A DNA stretch of 30,230 nt from Bacteroidia bacterium (lineage in GTDB: Bacteria > Bacteroidota > Bacteroidia > B-17B0 > Aurantibacillaceae): assembly GCA_026418315.1 (NCBI GenBank), contig JAOABO010000004.1:1-30230 (forward strand). The letters are read 5' to 3'. A program made the translations under genes and the position numbers. This document shows positions 1 to 8,395 of this stretch, in pieces. The notes below the pieces were generated by a model. That model saw only the letters and a program-made list of their open reading frames with translations, made no database searches and was not told where the DNA came from. Numbering within the stretch: position 1 is the first letter of the stretch; every line of letters begins with the position of its first letter.

Positions 1-995
1 ATGCAGGAGTGTTCAAAAGAAATGATGAAAAAACCATCTACAATATGATTTACAGGGATGGGGCTAAAGGAGTTTATTTTGTCAAAAGGTTTAACATAGG
101 AGGCATAACCCGCGATAAAGAATATAATTTAACCAAAGGCACACCACAATCAAAAGTTATTTATTTATCAGTTAATCCTAATGCAGAAACTGAAAAAGTT
201 ATTATCCTCTTAAAACCCAACAGCGGAGCACGCAAAACTGAACTGGAATTTGATTTTGCTTCAATTGATGTAAAAAGCAGAAGTGCTATTGGAAATATTT
301 TGACTAAATACCCTATTGCAAAAGTATTGGTGAAAGAAAAAACAGCAGGCCAAATACAAGCAGAAAATTGGTGGTATGATACAGCAACTAAAAAATTAAA
401 TCAAAGTGAAAATGGAACTTATTTGGGCGCATTTTACCCTGACGATAAGGTATTGGTCATTACCCAAAAAGGTTATTACAAACTCATTCAACCTGATGTA
501 CTGGCTTATTTTGATGATGATACTTTGTATGTAGAAAAATTTAACCCCGAAAATATTTATACACTTATATATTTTGACGGAGAAAATAAACAATATTACA
601 TCAAAAGATTCAAAGCAGAATCCATTTCATCAAAAACCATGATCATCAATGAGCATCCAGATTCTTATATAGAATTGATTACTTCTATTCAAAATCCAAA
701 AATCAAATTATTGTTTGCAAAAGAAAGAGGAAAAGAGATACCCGAAGAATATGTCAATATTAACGAAATACCATTGATTAATATAAAGGCAAAAGGTAAA
801 AAAATAAGTGCGCATAAAATTAAGAATATTACCCTTGAAGAACCTGATGAAATAAAGGAAGCAAAAAAGTTTTTAGAATCACAAAGCAATGATAGTATAG
901 AACTATCGCCTGAAGAATTGCATAAAAAAGCATTAGAAAAACTGAATTCAAAAAACCTTCCAGGAGGGCTTGGACAAATTAATTTTGATATTTAA
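1..995 (+). CDS. parC: DNA topoisomerase IV subunit A (C-terminal part; 5' end outside window)
   Basis: This is the C-terminal 330 residues of a type IIA topoisomerase A subunit, which decatenates daughter chromosomes together with ParE. The open frame enters from the left edge (first full codon at position 3) without a plausible start; the GTG at 9 is internal. The visible part is the DNA-wrapping beta-pinwheel-like domain, with repeats around VYFVKRFNIGGITRDKEY and, near residue 190, YIKRF. It ends in a charged linker and a short tail GGLGQINFDI. The breakage-reunion domain and its catalytic tyrosine lie upstream and cannot be seen. ParC is preferred over GyrA because a GyrA-box motif (QRRGGKG-like) is absent and the FVKRFN/GITRDKEY pattern is familiar from Bacteroidota topoisomerase IV. 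The ParC/GyrA distinction is an inference. Confidence 0.8.
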   Translation, partial: AGVFKRNDEKTIYNMIYRDGAKGVYFVKRFNIGGITRDKEYNLTKGTPQSKVIYLSVNPNAETEKVIILLKPNSGARKTELEFDFASIDVKSRSAIGNILTKYPIAKVLVKEKTAGQIQAENWWYDTATKKLNQSENGTYLGAFYPDDKVLVITQKGYYKLIQPDVLAYFDDDTLYVEKFNPENIYTLIYFDGENKQYYIKRFKAESISSKTMIINEHPDSYIELITSIQNPKIKLLFAKERGKEIPEEYVNINEIPLINIKAKGKKISAHKIKNITLEEPDEIKEAKKFLESQSNDSIELSPEELHKKALEKLNSKNLPGGLGQINFDI

Positions 996-1206
996 CTATT
1001 ATAAAATTTTCAAAACAGCAATAAACTTTTAAATAGTTTTTTGGTTGCCAAATGAATGCTTAAATAGTGAAAGTTATTGGTAATTTTTCAAGATATTGTA
1101 AATTAAACTTGAATTTGATAAAATTGAGTTGTAACATTCGTATGTGGTATTTACATTATGATAGTATTAAGTTTTTTAATAAATGATTACTACATTAGCC
1201 CGCATT

Positions 1207-1238
1207 TTTGTAAGAAAAAAATTATATTAGTAACTTAG
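1207..1238 (+). promoter_or_regulatory. Bacteroidota-type promoter for the glycosyltransferase gene
   Basis: A TTTG (1207-1210) and TAACTTAG (1231-1238, one mismatch to TAnnTTTG) are separated by 20 nt, which matches the -33/-7 spacing of Bacteroidota housekeeping promoters. The start codon is only 11 nt downstream of the -7 box, so the transcript leader would be a few bases long. The rest of the 996-1249 gap shows no gene or convincing hairpin. Confidence 0.45.
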
Positions 1239-1249
1239 CAAAAAAATTA

Positions 1250-1972
1250 ATGTCAGATAGTTTAGTAATCATACCGACCTACAATGAGAGAGAAAATGTA
1301 GAACTAATGATTCGTACTGTTTTTTCATTGCCTGTAGAGTTTGACATTTTAATTGTAGATGACAACTCACCTGATGGTACTGCACAAATTGTCCAATCAT
1401 TAATGCCCGAATTTCCAGATAGATTGCATTTACTATTGCGTAAAGAAAAAAATGGTTTAGGTAAGGCATATATTGCCGGCTTTCAATGGGCATTAAACAA
1501 AAACTATGAATATATATTTGAAATGGATTGCGACTTTAGCCATAACCCCAATGATTTAATTAGATTAAGAGAAGCATGTGTAAATGGTGCCGATGTAGCC
1601 ATTGGTTCAAGATATTGTAAAGGCGGGCAAGTGAAAGATTGGCCTATAGGTAGAATACTAATGAGTTATTTTGCGTCCTTGTATGTTCGTTGCATTTTAT
1701 GGATGCCCGTGCACGATACAACAGCAGGCTTCAAATGTTATCGCAAAAAAGTATTACAAACTATTCAATTAGATGAAATACAATTTACAGGATATGCTTT
1801 TCAAATAGAAATGAAATATGCTGCACATCAATTAGGATTTAAAATTACGGAAGTGCCTATTTTATTCAAAGACAGAGAAAAAGGCCAAAGTAAAATGAGT
1901 ATCAAAATTTTCAAAGAAGCACTTTCTGGTGTACTAAAAATGCGATTTAAAAAATATCACCCAAAACTATAA
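1250..1972 (+). CDS. Polyprenyl-phosphate mannosyltransferase-like family 2 glycosyltransferase
   Basis: A 240-residue GT-A glycosyltransferase of the dolichol-phosphate mannose synthase (DPM1) type. It probably transfers a sugar from a nucleotide donor to polyprenyl phosphate at the inner face of the cytoplasmic membrane. Visible motifs are VIIPTYNERENV (residues 6-17), LIVDDNSPDGTA (34-45), the metal-binding DCD (93-95) in EMDCDFSHNP, DTTAGFKCY (156-164) and DREKGQSKMS (208-217). There are no C-terminal membrane helices, so it is the short soluble or peripheral class. The ATG follows a near-leaderless promoter. The next gene starts 4 bp after the stop, so the two are very likely co-transcribed. 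The family is secure; the donor sugar and acceptor are inferred. Confidence 0.88.
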   Translation: MSDSLVIIPTYNERENVELMIRTVFSLPVEFDILIVDDNSPDGTAQIVQSLMPEFPDRLHLLLRKEKNGLGKAYIAGFQWALNKNYEYIFEMDCDFSHNPNDLIRLREACVNGADVAIGSRYCKGGQVKDWPIGRILMSYFASLYVRCILWMPVHDTTAGFKCYRKKVLQTIQLDEIQFTGYAFQIEMKYAAHQLGFKITEVPILFKDREKGQSKMSIKIFKEALSGVLKMRFKKYHPKL

Positions 1973-1976
1973 TTCA

Positions 1977-3047
1977 ATGGTAAAAAGATTTTTTAGTGTT
2001 CTATTCACTACTACTGCTATTTTTTCTCAAAATGCAGATATAATATCGGAACAAGAAAAAAAACATTTCAAATCATTAACCCAAATTACTTTTGGAGGAG
2101 ATAATGCAGAGGCGTACTTTGACCAATCAGGTAAAAAAATAAGCTTTCAGGCAACTAACAAAAATTGGAATATTCCCTGCGACCAAATTTTTTACTTTGA
2201 TTTAAAGAATCTCAATAAAAAGTTAGATTTGTCTAAAAAAGAAAATTTTAAGCAAATAAGTACCGGAAAAGGAAGAACAACTTGCTCATATTTTATGCCC
2301 GATGGAAAACATATTTTATTTGCATCTACGCATCATAAAATGGATTCTTGTCCGCCCGTTCCACGCATAAAAGGTAAATATGTGTGGCCGCTTTATCCGG
2401 AGTACGATATTTTTGTAGCAGATTTGAACGGAAAAATTATTAAACAACTTACCGATTCACCTGGTTACGATGCAGAAGCCACAGTTTCTCCAAAAGGAGA
2501 TAAAATTGTATTTACTTCTACAAGAGGTGGAGATATTGACTTATGGGTGATGAATATAGATGGAAGCAACCCTGTGCAAATTACAAAAGAATTAGGATAC
2601 GATGGTGGAGCATTTTTTTCTGCCGATGGTAGTAAAATAGTTTTTCGCGCATCCAGGCCCAAAACTGAAGAAGAAATAAAAGAGTATAAAGAACTGTTGG
2701 CTCAAAACCTTGTAGCTCCCACTAATATGGAAATCTTTATTTGTGATGCAGATGGAAAAAATATACAACAAGTTACCCATCTTGGTAAAGCCAATTGGGC
2801 ACCGTTTTTTCATCCATCAGGAAAAAAAATTATTTTTTCTTCTAACCATCATAGTCAGCGAGGTTTTGACTTTCAATTATATATGATAAATATAGATGGA
2901 ACGGGCTTAGAGCAAATAACTACTGAAAGTGTTTTCAATGCTTTCCCTATGTTTTCGCCCGATGGAAAAAAACTGATATTTTCATCTAACCGAAATAATA
3001 AAGGAACTCGTGATACCAATCTTTTTCTGGCAGAATGGAAAGATTAA
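1977..3047 (+). CDS. Secreted TolB-like PD40 beta-propeller protein
   Basis: A 356-residue protein with a short N-terminal signal peptide (MVKRFFSVLFTTTAIFSQ, cleavage near residue 18). It is followed by WD40-like PD40 repeats, seen as recurring blade signatures: MPDGKHILFAST, SPKGDKIVFTST, SADGSKIVFRAS, HPSGKKIIFSSN and SPDGKKLIFSSN. This matches the propeller of TolB and related periplasmic or surface proteins. The TolB N-terminal domain is not evident and no tol or pal genes are nearby, so it should not be called TolB. No lipobox or T9SS tail is visible, so the periplasm is the likely location. It lies 4 bp after the glycosyltransferase gene and converges on fabH with a 39-bp gap and no obvious terminator. 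Function unknown. Confidence 0.8.
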   Translation: MVKRFFSVLFTTTAIFSQNADIISEQEKKHFKSLTQITFGGDNAEAYFDQSGKKISFQATNKNWNIPCDQIFYFDLKNLNKKLDLSKKENFKQISTGKGRTTCSYFMPDGKHILFASTHHKMDSCPPVPRIKGKYVWPLYPEYDIFVADLNGKIIKQLTDSPGYDAEATVSPKGDKIVFTSTRGGDIDLWVMNIDGSNPVQITKELGYDGGAFFSADGSKIVFRASRPKTEEEIKEYKELLAQNLVAPTNMEIFICDADGKNIQQVTHLGKANWAPFFHPSGKKIIFSSNHHSQRGFDFQLYMINIDGTGLEQITTESVFNAFPMFSPDGKKLIFSSNRNNKGTRDTNLFLAEWKD

Positions 3048-3086
3048 GTTCAGTGTGTGAAATATATAAAAGTTGATTTAGTACCG

Positions 3087-4067
3087 CTATCCCCATTTTA
3101 CCCACATGGCTCCCCATGTAAAGCCACCACCAAATGTAGATAAAATTAAATTGTCTCCTTTTTTCAATAGCGGTTCGTATTCCCATATTAAAAGGGGGAT
3201 AGTTCCTGCAGTGGTGTTACCGTATTTTTCTATGTTCATCATTACTTTGTCAGAAGATAATCCCATCCTTTGGGCGGTAGCATCAATGATTCTTTTGTTG
3301 GCCTGATGTGCTACTAACCAGGCAATATCTTCTGACTTTAAATTGTTTTTTTCCATGATTTGAGCAGACACTTCTGCCATGTTGTAAACCGCCTGTTTGA
3401 AAACTGCTTGTCCTTCTTGATAGACATAGTGATAGCGATTAGCCACAGTTTCATAAGATGGTGGCATAAAAGACCCGCCTGCTTTCATGTGAAGGTGTTT
3501 GCAACCATTACCATCAGAGTAGAAAATAAAATCCATTATGCCATAATTTTCTTCGGTTGGTTCTAACAAGAACATGCCGCAACCATCTCCAAAAATAATG
3601 CAGGTAGTGCGGTCGGTATAATCAATAATTCTGCTCATGACATCTGAACCCACTACCAAAACTTTTTTATATTTACCTGTTTCAATAAATTGTGCCCCTA
3701 TTCCTAATGCATATAAAAAACCTGAACAGGCAGCGCTGATATCAAATCCCCAGGCATTTTTGGCTCCTAATTTAGCCGCAAAGATATTGGCTGTTGCAGG
3801 AAAAACGTGGTCAGGGGTTACTGTTGCATATATAACGCAATCTATTTCTTCTGCACTGATTTTTCTTTTTGCAAGTAATTCCTGTGCTGCTTTTAAAGCC
3901 ATGTCTGAATTGGCTTGAGATATATCTCTCAAAATTCTTCTTTCTTTAATGCCCGTACGAGTTAATATCCATTCATTGGTGGTATCAACCATTTTTTCCA
4001 AATCAAAATTGGAAAGTACATCATCCGGAACATATCCTGCAACTGCAGTAATTTTTGCTTTAGTCAT
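3087..4067 (-). CDS. fabH: 3-oxoacyl-[acyl-carrier-protein] synthase III (KAS III)
   Basis: A 326-residue thiolase-fold condensing enzyme that starts type II fatty acid synthesis by joining acyl-CoA to malonyl-ACP. The catalytic triad is complete: Cys114 in SAACSGFLYA, His254 in WLVAHQANKRI and Asn284 in KYGNTTAG. Length and the GIKERR segment (residues 39-44) fit FabH. It overlaps the upstream plsX by 8 bp, so the two are translationally coupled; this pairing is common in bacteria. The start ATG (4065-4067) is the only reasonable one. Branched-chain versus acetyl primer preference cannot be read from the sequence. Confidence 0.96.
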   Translation of the reverse strand: MTKAKITAVAGYVPDDVLSNFDLEKMVDTTNEWILTRTGIKERRILRDISQANSDMALKAAQELLAKRKISAEEIDCVIYATVTPDHVFPATANIFAAKLGAKNAWGFDISAACSGFLYALGIGAQFIETGKYKKVLVVGSDVMSRIIDYTDRTTCIIFGDGCGMFLLEPTEENYGIMDFIFYSDGNGCKHLHMKAGGSFMPPSYETVANRYHYVYQEGQAVFKQAVYNMAEVSAQIMEKNNLKSEDIAWLVAHQANKRIIDATAQRMGLSSDKVMMNIEKYGNTTAGTIPLLIWEYEPLLKKGDNLILSTFGGGFTWGAMWVKWG

Positions 4068-5001
4068 TATTTAATGCTTTTTTTATTTTATCGTTTAACT
4101 GTGATTTTATCATATTTTTGGCCTGCAATACCATATTTTTGAAAGCGAGAGGTGATGAAATGCCGTGTCCAATAATTACATTGCCATTCACCCCAATGAC
4201 AGGCGTTCCTCCATATAATTCGTAATTAAATTGTGCAAAATACTCATCTTTAATTTTTCTCTTTAAGATGAGTGTATAAAATGCTTCGGCCATTTTTAGA
4301 ATAATGTTGCCTGTAAAGCCATCTGTAACAATAACATCGGCTCTGTCAGAAAATATGTGTCTGCCTTCTACATTGCCTACAAAATGATAATTGGGATTGT
4401 TTTTCATAAGTTGATGTGCAGCTTGTACTACCAGATTACCCTTTTCGCTTTCTTCTCCAATGTTTAATAATGCTACTCTTGGGTTTTCAATTTCCATAAT
4501 TTCTTTTGCATAGATATTGCCTAACAGTCCAAATTGATATAAAACATCGGATTTGGTATCTACATTGGTTCCTACATCTAAAAGTAAATTATGTTTTCCA
4601 TTTGGTTTTGGAATAATAGTTCCGATAGTAGGCCTAATAACACCCGATATGGTTTTTAAAGTAAGCATAGAACCGGCCAGCATAGCGCCGCTGTTTCCGG
4701 CACTAATGAAAGCATCTATTTCTTTGTTTTTAAGCAAATGAAAACCAATATTAATACTGCTTTTTGTCTTTTTCATGTATGCTTTTGCAGGGTGTTCATG
4801 CATTTCTATCATTTCATCGGTATGAATGTATTCCAAATGATGCTTGTGGGGGTTGTTTTTAAAGTATTGTTTAGCAATATGTTGGTCTCCGATTAAAACA
4901 AGTTTAGTAGCGTGGTGTAATTCAGGTAAAACCATCTCTATTCCTTTCAGGCAATTTTCTGGGGCGTAATCGCCGCCATAAATATCTATACCTATTCTCA
5001 T
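4060..5001 (-). CDS. plsX: Phosphate acyltransferase PlsX
   Basis: A 313-residue enzyme that converts acyl-ACP to acyl-phosphate, the donor for PlsY in phospholipid synthesis; peripheral at the cytoplasmic membrane. Family signatures are MRIGIDIYGGDYAPENC at the N-terminus, the central SAGNSGAML and LNIGEE segments, and VTDGFTGNIILK. The ATG at 5001 is chosen because the frame upstream offers only a TTG (5013) and PlsX proteins normally begin MRI-D-GGD. It is the first gene of plsX-fabH. rpmF, which often precedes plsX, is absent; the upstream neighbour is divergent. No confident promoter was found in 5002-5117. Confidence 0.95.
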   Translation of the reverse strand: MRIGIDIYGGDYAPENCLKGIEMVLPELHHATKLVLIGDQHIAKQYFKNNPHKHHLEYIHTDEMIEMHEHPAKAYMKKTKSSINIGFHLLKNKEIDAFISAGNSGAMLAGSMLTLKTISGVIRPTIGTIIPKPNGKHNLLLDVGTNVDTKSDVLYQFGLLGNIYAKEIMEIENPRVALLNIGEESEKGNLVVQAAHQLMKNNPNYHFVGNVEGRHIFSDRADVIVTDGFTGNIILKMAEAFYTLILKRKIKDEYFAQFNYELYGGTPVIGVNGNVIIGHGISSPLAFKNMVLQAKNMIKSQLNDKIKKALNND

Positions 5002-5117
5002 ATTAGTTCTCAACAGAAATTACGGGCAATAATACAAATTTATAATTTATGCAAAGTAAGTAGTCGTTGAGAAGGAATACTGCTTAATTTTTCTTTAATT
5101 TGCGGATAAAAAATTGT

Positions 5118-6008
5118 ATGATTATTGTACCTAAAGATACTCCTACCAAAGACCTTCACCAATATCTTTTAGGAGGCATTGCTCCAAGGCCTATTGCTTT
5201 TGTGAGCACAATAGATAAAAACGGACATGTTAATCTAGCTCCATTTAGTTTTTTTAATGTGTTTTCTGCTAAACCTCCAATAGTCGTTTTTTCTCCTGCT
5301 TATAGTGGTAAAACGGGTTTATCCAAAAACACATTAGATAATGTAAAAGAACATCCTGAATGCGTTATTAATGTTGTGAATTATGCCATAGTGCACAAAA
5401 TGAATTTAGCCAGTAGTCCTTATCCTAAAGGAGTAAGTGAATTTGAAAAGGCGGGCTTTACGCCCATATTGTCAGATATTGTAAAACCGCCAAGAGTAAA
5501 AGAATCGCCTGTACAAATGGAATGCAAAATTCAACAAATAATTGAATTAGGGAAAGAAGGCGGGGCAGGAAATTTAGTCATTGCTGAAGTGTTACGTATT
5601 CATATTGATGATAAGGTGTTAGATGATAATAAAATGATAGACCCCAGAAAGATTGATTTGGTGAGTCGTATGAATGGTAATTGGTACTGCCGTGCTAATG
5701 GAGATGCTTTATTTGAATTAAACAAACTGGATTCAGAAGTAGTGGTGGGAATAGATGCTATTCCATCTTATGTAAAAGAGTTGAATATTTTGTCAGAAAC
5801 GGAATTGGTAAAATTAGCATCCGAAAAAGAACTTCCTACCGAACAGGAAATTCAAACTTTAAGAAATGAAATTGAAAAAAAACTAAATATTTTGTCAAAA
5901 GAAAATTTTTATTCAAATTTGTGCCTCCTTGCAAAGGAAGAATTGAAAAAAAATAATGTCCGGGAAGCATGGAAATATCTTTTAATACCACAATTATTAA
6001 ACAAATAA
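5118..6008 (+). CDS. Flavin reductase-like (FMN-binding split barrel) protein with C-terminal helical extension
   Basis: A 296-residue protein. Residues about 5-190 match the flavin reductase-like domain (DIM6/NTAB type), seen in RPIAFVSTID, NLAPFSFFNVFSAKPP and VNVVNYAIVHKMNLAS. Such proteins bind FMN and either reduce it with NAD(P)H or serve as flavoprotein oxidoreductases; substrate unknown. The last roughly 90 residues are helical and charged (around KLASEKELPTEQEIQTL) and extend past the barrel. The ATG at 5118 is preferred over the in-frame TTG at 5100, because the barrel begins immediately after it (MIIVPKD). The DUF3127 gene follows 7 bp after the stop, so they probably form one transcript. 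Confidence 0.85.
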   Translation: MIIVPKDTPTKDLHQYLLGGIAPRPIAFVSTIDKNGHVNLAPFSFFNVFSAKPPIVVFSPAYSGKTGLSKNTLDNVKEHPECVINVVNYAIVHKMNLASSPYPKGVSEFEKAGFTPILSDIVKPPRVKESPVQMECKIQQIIELGKEGGAGNLVIAEVLRIHIDDKVLDDNKMIDPRKIDLVSRMNGNWYCRANGDALFELNKLDSEVVVGIDAIPSYVKELNILSETELVKLASEKELPTEQEIQTLRNEIEKKLNILSKENFYSNLCLLAKEELKKNNVREAWKYLLIPQLLNK

Positions 6009-6015
6009 TACAACT

Positions 6016-6426
6016 ATGGAATTAGTAGGAAAAATAAAAAAAGTAATGGATACTCAAGTTGTAAGTGATAAATTCAAAAAAAGAGAATTTGTTTTATCAA
6101 CAGATTTAAATACTCCTTATCCTCAACATATATTATTTCAAACTACCCAGGAAAAATGTGCTTTGTTAGATGCTTTAAAACCTAATGATGAAGTTAAAGT
6201 TACATTTAATATTCGTGGTAGAGAATGGACAAGTCCTCAAGATGGACAGGTAAAATATTTTGTTACCTTAGAAGCATGGAGAATAGATAAACTAACGCCC
6301 GTTGCACCAGGAACAACACCCGAATCGTCATCAACTCATTACACACCTTCAGAAAACATATCTACTTCTGTTAATACAGATACAAGCACTGATATAAGTA
6401 CAGAAGGAGACGACTTGCCGTTTTAG
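6016..6426 (+). CDS. DUF3127 protein with SSB-like acidic C-terminal tip
   Basis: A 136-residue protein. Residues 1-95 match DUF3127, a small beta-rich family common in Bacteroidota that I read as probably OB-fold (LVGKIKKVMDTQVVS, KKREFVL, VKVTFNIRGREW). A low-complexity Ser/Thr/Pro-rich linker (about 98-129) follows, and the protein ends in EGDDLPF. An ordered N-domain, a flexible linker and a terminal DDLPF is the architecture of single-stranded DNA-binding protein, whose tip recruits repair and replication proteins. No DNA-binding activity is established here. It lies downstream of the flavin reductase-like gene and upstream of a strong hairpin at 6480-6522. Confidence 0.85.
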   Translation: MELVGKIKKVMDTQVVSDKFKKREFVLSTDLNTPYPQHILFQTTQEKCALLDALKPNDEVKVTFNIRGREWTSPQDGQVKYFVTLEAWRIDKLTPVAPGTTPESSSTHYTPSENISTSVNTDTSTDISTEGDDLPF

Positions 6427-6479
6427 AATTTAATGGAATTTTAGTTCTGATTTGGTCTAGTTCTTAATTTAAAATAAAT

Positions 6480-6522
6480 AACCCATCATTTTTACAATCT
6501 ACTCATGTAAAAATGATGGGTT
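6480..6522. terminator. Bidirectional hairpin terminator between convergent genes
   Basis: A perfect 16-bp inverted repeat, ACCCATCATTTTTACA (6481-6496) and TGTAAAAATGATGGGT (6506-6521), extends by one more A-T pair, with a 9-nt loop. It is followed on the plus side by TTTGTTT and on the minus side by TATTTATTTT. It sits between the DUF3127 stop (6426) and the stop of the convergent LamG gene (6538), which is where a shared terminator is expected. Confidence 0.85.
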
Positions 6523-6537
6523 TGTTTATCGGTTAAT

Positions 6538-7530
6538 TTATTCTTTACTGAATTTTTTTACTTCTCCTGTTGGAAAGGATATAAAATAAATACCTTTTTC
6601 TAAATCATTGATATCAATTGTATTTGTACCTGCTGTTAATTCTATTTCTTTAATATTTTGTCCTAGTATATTGGTAATTTTTCCTTTAGTACTTTTCTCT
6701 ACCTCTATAGTAAGTTCATTTGAAGCAGGTATAGGGTATATATTTTTTGCAATATTGTTTTGTACCTGGGATATTTGTGTAGTAACTGTATTGTATATTT
6801 GTGTAATTTCGGCAGGTGTAAGCACGCGTGAATAATATAAAACATTGTCTATTTGTCCATAAAATCCATTGCTCCCTATTCCACTAGGTATATTGCCTAT
6901 TGAAAAAAAACCATTGGTATATGCAATGGGACTTGCCGGAGAAACAGATATTGTCCCCTCTAAATTACCATTTAAGTATATTCTTGCATTGCCCGTGGTT
7001 TCATCATAAGTTGCTACAACATGGTACCACACATTAGTGCTCAGTGTAGTATTTCCTGTCATAAGGGTTTCGCCTGCACCTGTAGTTGTAAAACCAAAAG
7101 CTAATTTGTAAGAAGCATAGCTTCCTGTACACAAAATCACAGAGTTGTATGGGCTAGTAGTATTATTGATACGCACGCAAGCAATGGTATTCCATTGTTG
7201 AAACCCTGTTATATAAATCCAAGCAGAAATACTCACACTTCCAGCTTGAAAGCCACTATTGGAAAAGCAGGTTTTTAGACCAGAAACCATGCTATAATAA
7301 CCCGAATGATCGCCTATACCATTTGTAAATCCATTAGTTATATAAACAATAGAGTTTGGATCTATATCACATAAATCATTTCCATTTCCACTATTGTCGG
7401 AATAGAAAAGAGCGCTTGGCTGACTTGGGTGATAATCAAAATTGTACCTTGCCACTAAGCTATTAGTTGGAATTTGTGCTAATGATAGGCCTGCAGATAA
7501 AACGGCCACAACAGAATAAAGTTTTTTCAT
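6538..7530 (-). CDS. Secreted LamG-domain protein with T9SS type A sorting domain
   Basis: A 330-residue exported protein. A signal peptide (MKKLYSVVAVLSAGLSLAQ) is followed by a concanavalin A-like/LamG jelly roll (about 22-245), recognised by DNSGNGNDL, VSISAWIYI, WYHVVATYDETTGNARIYLNG and GQIDNVLYYSRVLTPAEI. The C-terminal 70 residues (NIYPIPASNELTIEVE to YFISFPTGEVKKFSKE) are a type IX secretion sorting domain. The protein should therefore cross the outer membrane and be released or attached at the surface. LamG domains often bind glycans or proteins; the ligand here is unknown. The ATG at 7530 is preferred because it starts a classic signal peptide; the longer frame from 7569 adds 13 unlikely residues. 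It lies 100 bp downstream of the response regulator, with its own promoter. Confidence 0.87.
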   Translation of the reverse strand: MKKLYSVVAVLSAGLSLAQIPTNSLVARYNFDYHPSQPSALFYSDNSGNGNDLCDIDPNSIVYITNGFTNGIGDHSGYYSMVSGLKTCFSNSGFQAGSVSISAWIYITGFQQWNTIACVRINNTTSPYNSVILCTGSYASYKLAFGFTTTGAGETLMTGNTTLSTNVWYHVVATYDETTGNARIYLNGNLEGTISVSPASPIAYTNGFFSIGNIPSGIGSNGFYGQIDNVLYYSRVLTPAEITQIYNTVTTQISQVQNNIAKNIYPIPASNELTIEVEKSTKGKITNILGQNIKEIELTAGTNTIDINDLEKGIYFISFPTGEVKKFSKE

Positions 7531-7555
7531 AGTTGTATGTTTTTTAATTTTGCTA

Positions 7556-7563
7556 CAAAGGTA
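7556..7563 (-). promoter_or_regulatory. -7 element of the LamG/T9SS gene promoter
   Basis: On the minus strand TACCTTTG is an exact match to the Bacteroidota -7 consensus TAnnTTTG and lies 25 nt before the ATG at 7530. No clear -33 TTTG was found at the usual distance, which may mean activator dependence. It places a separate transcription start between the response regulator and the LamG gene. Confidence 0.5.
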
Positions 7564-7630
7564 AAGCACTAATCTGCTTTGTCTTTTATTGATTTTGTGA
7601 ACGGAACAGATGAATTTATGAAACGAACAC

Positions 7631-8395
7631 CTAATTACTTTTTTTATTTAAAATTTCAAAAAAAAGTGATCGCCTATCACGTGCTAATTTGATTTCTTTA
7701 CCACTTATCATAGTAATGATTCCTCTTTTTGATTTGCTATAAGTTTGAATACGATGTATGTTTATTAAAAAGGAACGGTGTGGCCTGAAAAACATGTCTT
7801 CATCTCTCAGAGATTCTTCAAAGTATTTGAGATTTTTTGAAACGATGATTTGTTTGTTGCTATAAAAAATGCAAGTATAAGATCCTTGTGCTTCAATGTA
7901 TTCAATGTCATTAATCGGGATGTATTCATACCCTTTGAATAAGGGGACAGTAAGCATTTTATTGGTATTTGTATTGAAGTTGTATAGAAGTGTTTTTAAA
8001 TGGAGTAGTTCTTTTTTTGTGGTGTAATTGTTGATTATTTTATCAATAGATTGCCTTAATTGTTGTTCATCGATGGGTTTTAGTAAATAATCGGTAGCCG
8101 AAAGACGAAATGCTCTAATCGCATATTGGCTATAAGCTGTTGTAAATACAACGTCGCATTTTATTTGCCTTTGTAATAAATCTTCTACTAATAATAGCCC
8201 AGATTTTTCGGGCATTTCTATATCTAAAAATAGTATATCAGGTTGATGTTTTTCGATTTCTATAATTGCTTCATTGGCACTTTTAGTAATAGCAACAATC
8301 TCTATTTCTGGCGCAAGTTCTTTTATCATTAAGTATAATAATCGTAAAGATTGTTCTGAATCATCTACAAGTATAGCTTTTAGATTTGGCGTCAT
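7631..8395 (-). CDS. LytTR-family response regulator
   Basis: A 254-residue two-domain regulator. Residues about 6-120 form a CheY-like receiver with acidic residues Asp11/Asp12, the phosphoacceptor Asp58 in DILFLDIEMPEKSG, and the conserved Lys in YLLKPID. Residues about 150-252 form a LytTR DNA-binding domain (YIEAQGSYTCIF, FFRPHRSFLINI). It should bind paired direct repeats upstream of its targets when phosphorylated. It overlaps the upstream sensor kinase by 4 bp (ATGA), so the two are translationally coupled and are almost certainly partners. The nearest downstream gene, encoding a secreted LamG protein, is a candidate target, but no operator was identified. Confidence 0.95.
   Translation of the reverse strand: MTPNLKAILVDDSEQSLRLLYLMIKELAPEIEIVAITKSANEAIIEIEKHQPDILFLDIEMPEKSGLLLVEDLLQRQIKCDVVFTTAYSQYAIRAFRLSATDYLLKPIDEQQLRQSIDKIINNYTTKKELLHLKTLLYNFNTNTNKMLTVPLFKGYEYIPINDIEYIEAQGSYTCIFYSNKQIIVSKNLKYFEESLRDEDMFFRPHRSFLINIHRIQTYSKSKRGIITMISGKEIKLARDRRSLFFEILNKKSN

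Noticed and set aside
1029..1068. Direct repeat TTAAATAGT at 1029 and 1060
   Set aside because: Nine bases in AT-rich DNA recur easily by chance, and no other regulatory context supports it.
1977..3047. Calling the PD40 protein TolB
   Set aside because: Only the propeller is visible; the TolB N-domain and the tol-pal genes are absent.
3637..3918. 93-codon plus-strand open frame inside fabH
   Set aside because: It is antisense to the catalytic core of fabH, with no family match or promoter.
6538..7530. Reading the LamG protein as a glycoside hydrolase
   Set aside because: The domain is a jelly roll with no catalytic motif that I can see; a binding role is safer.
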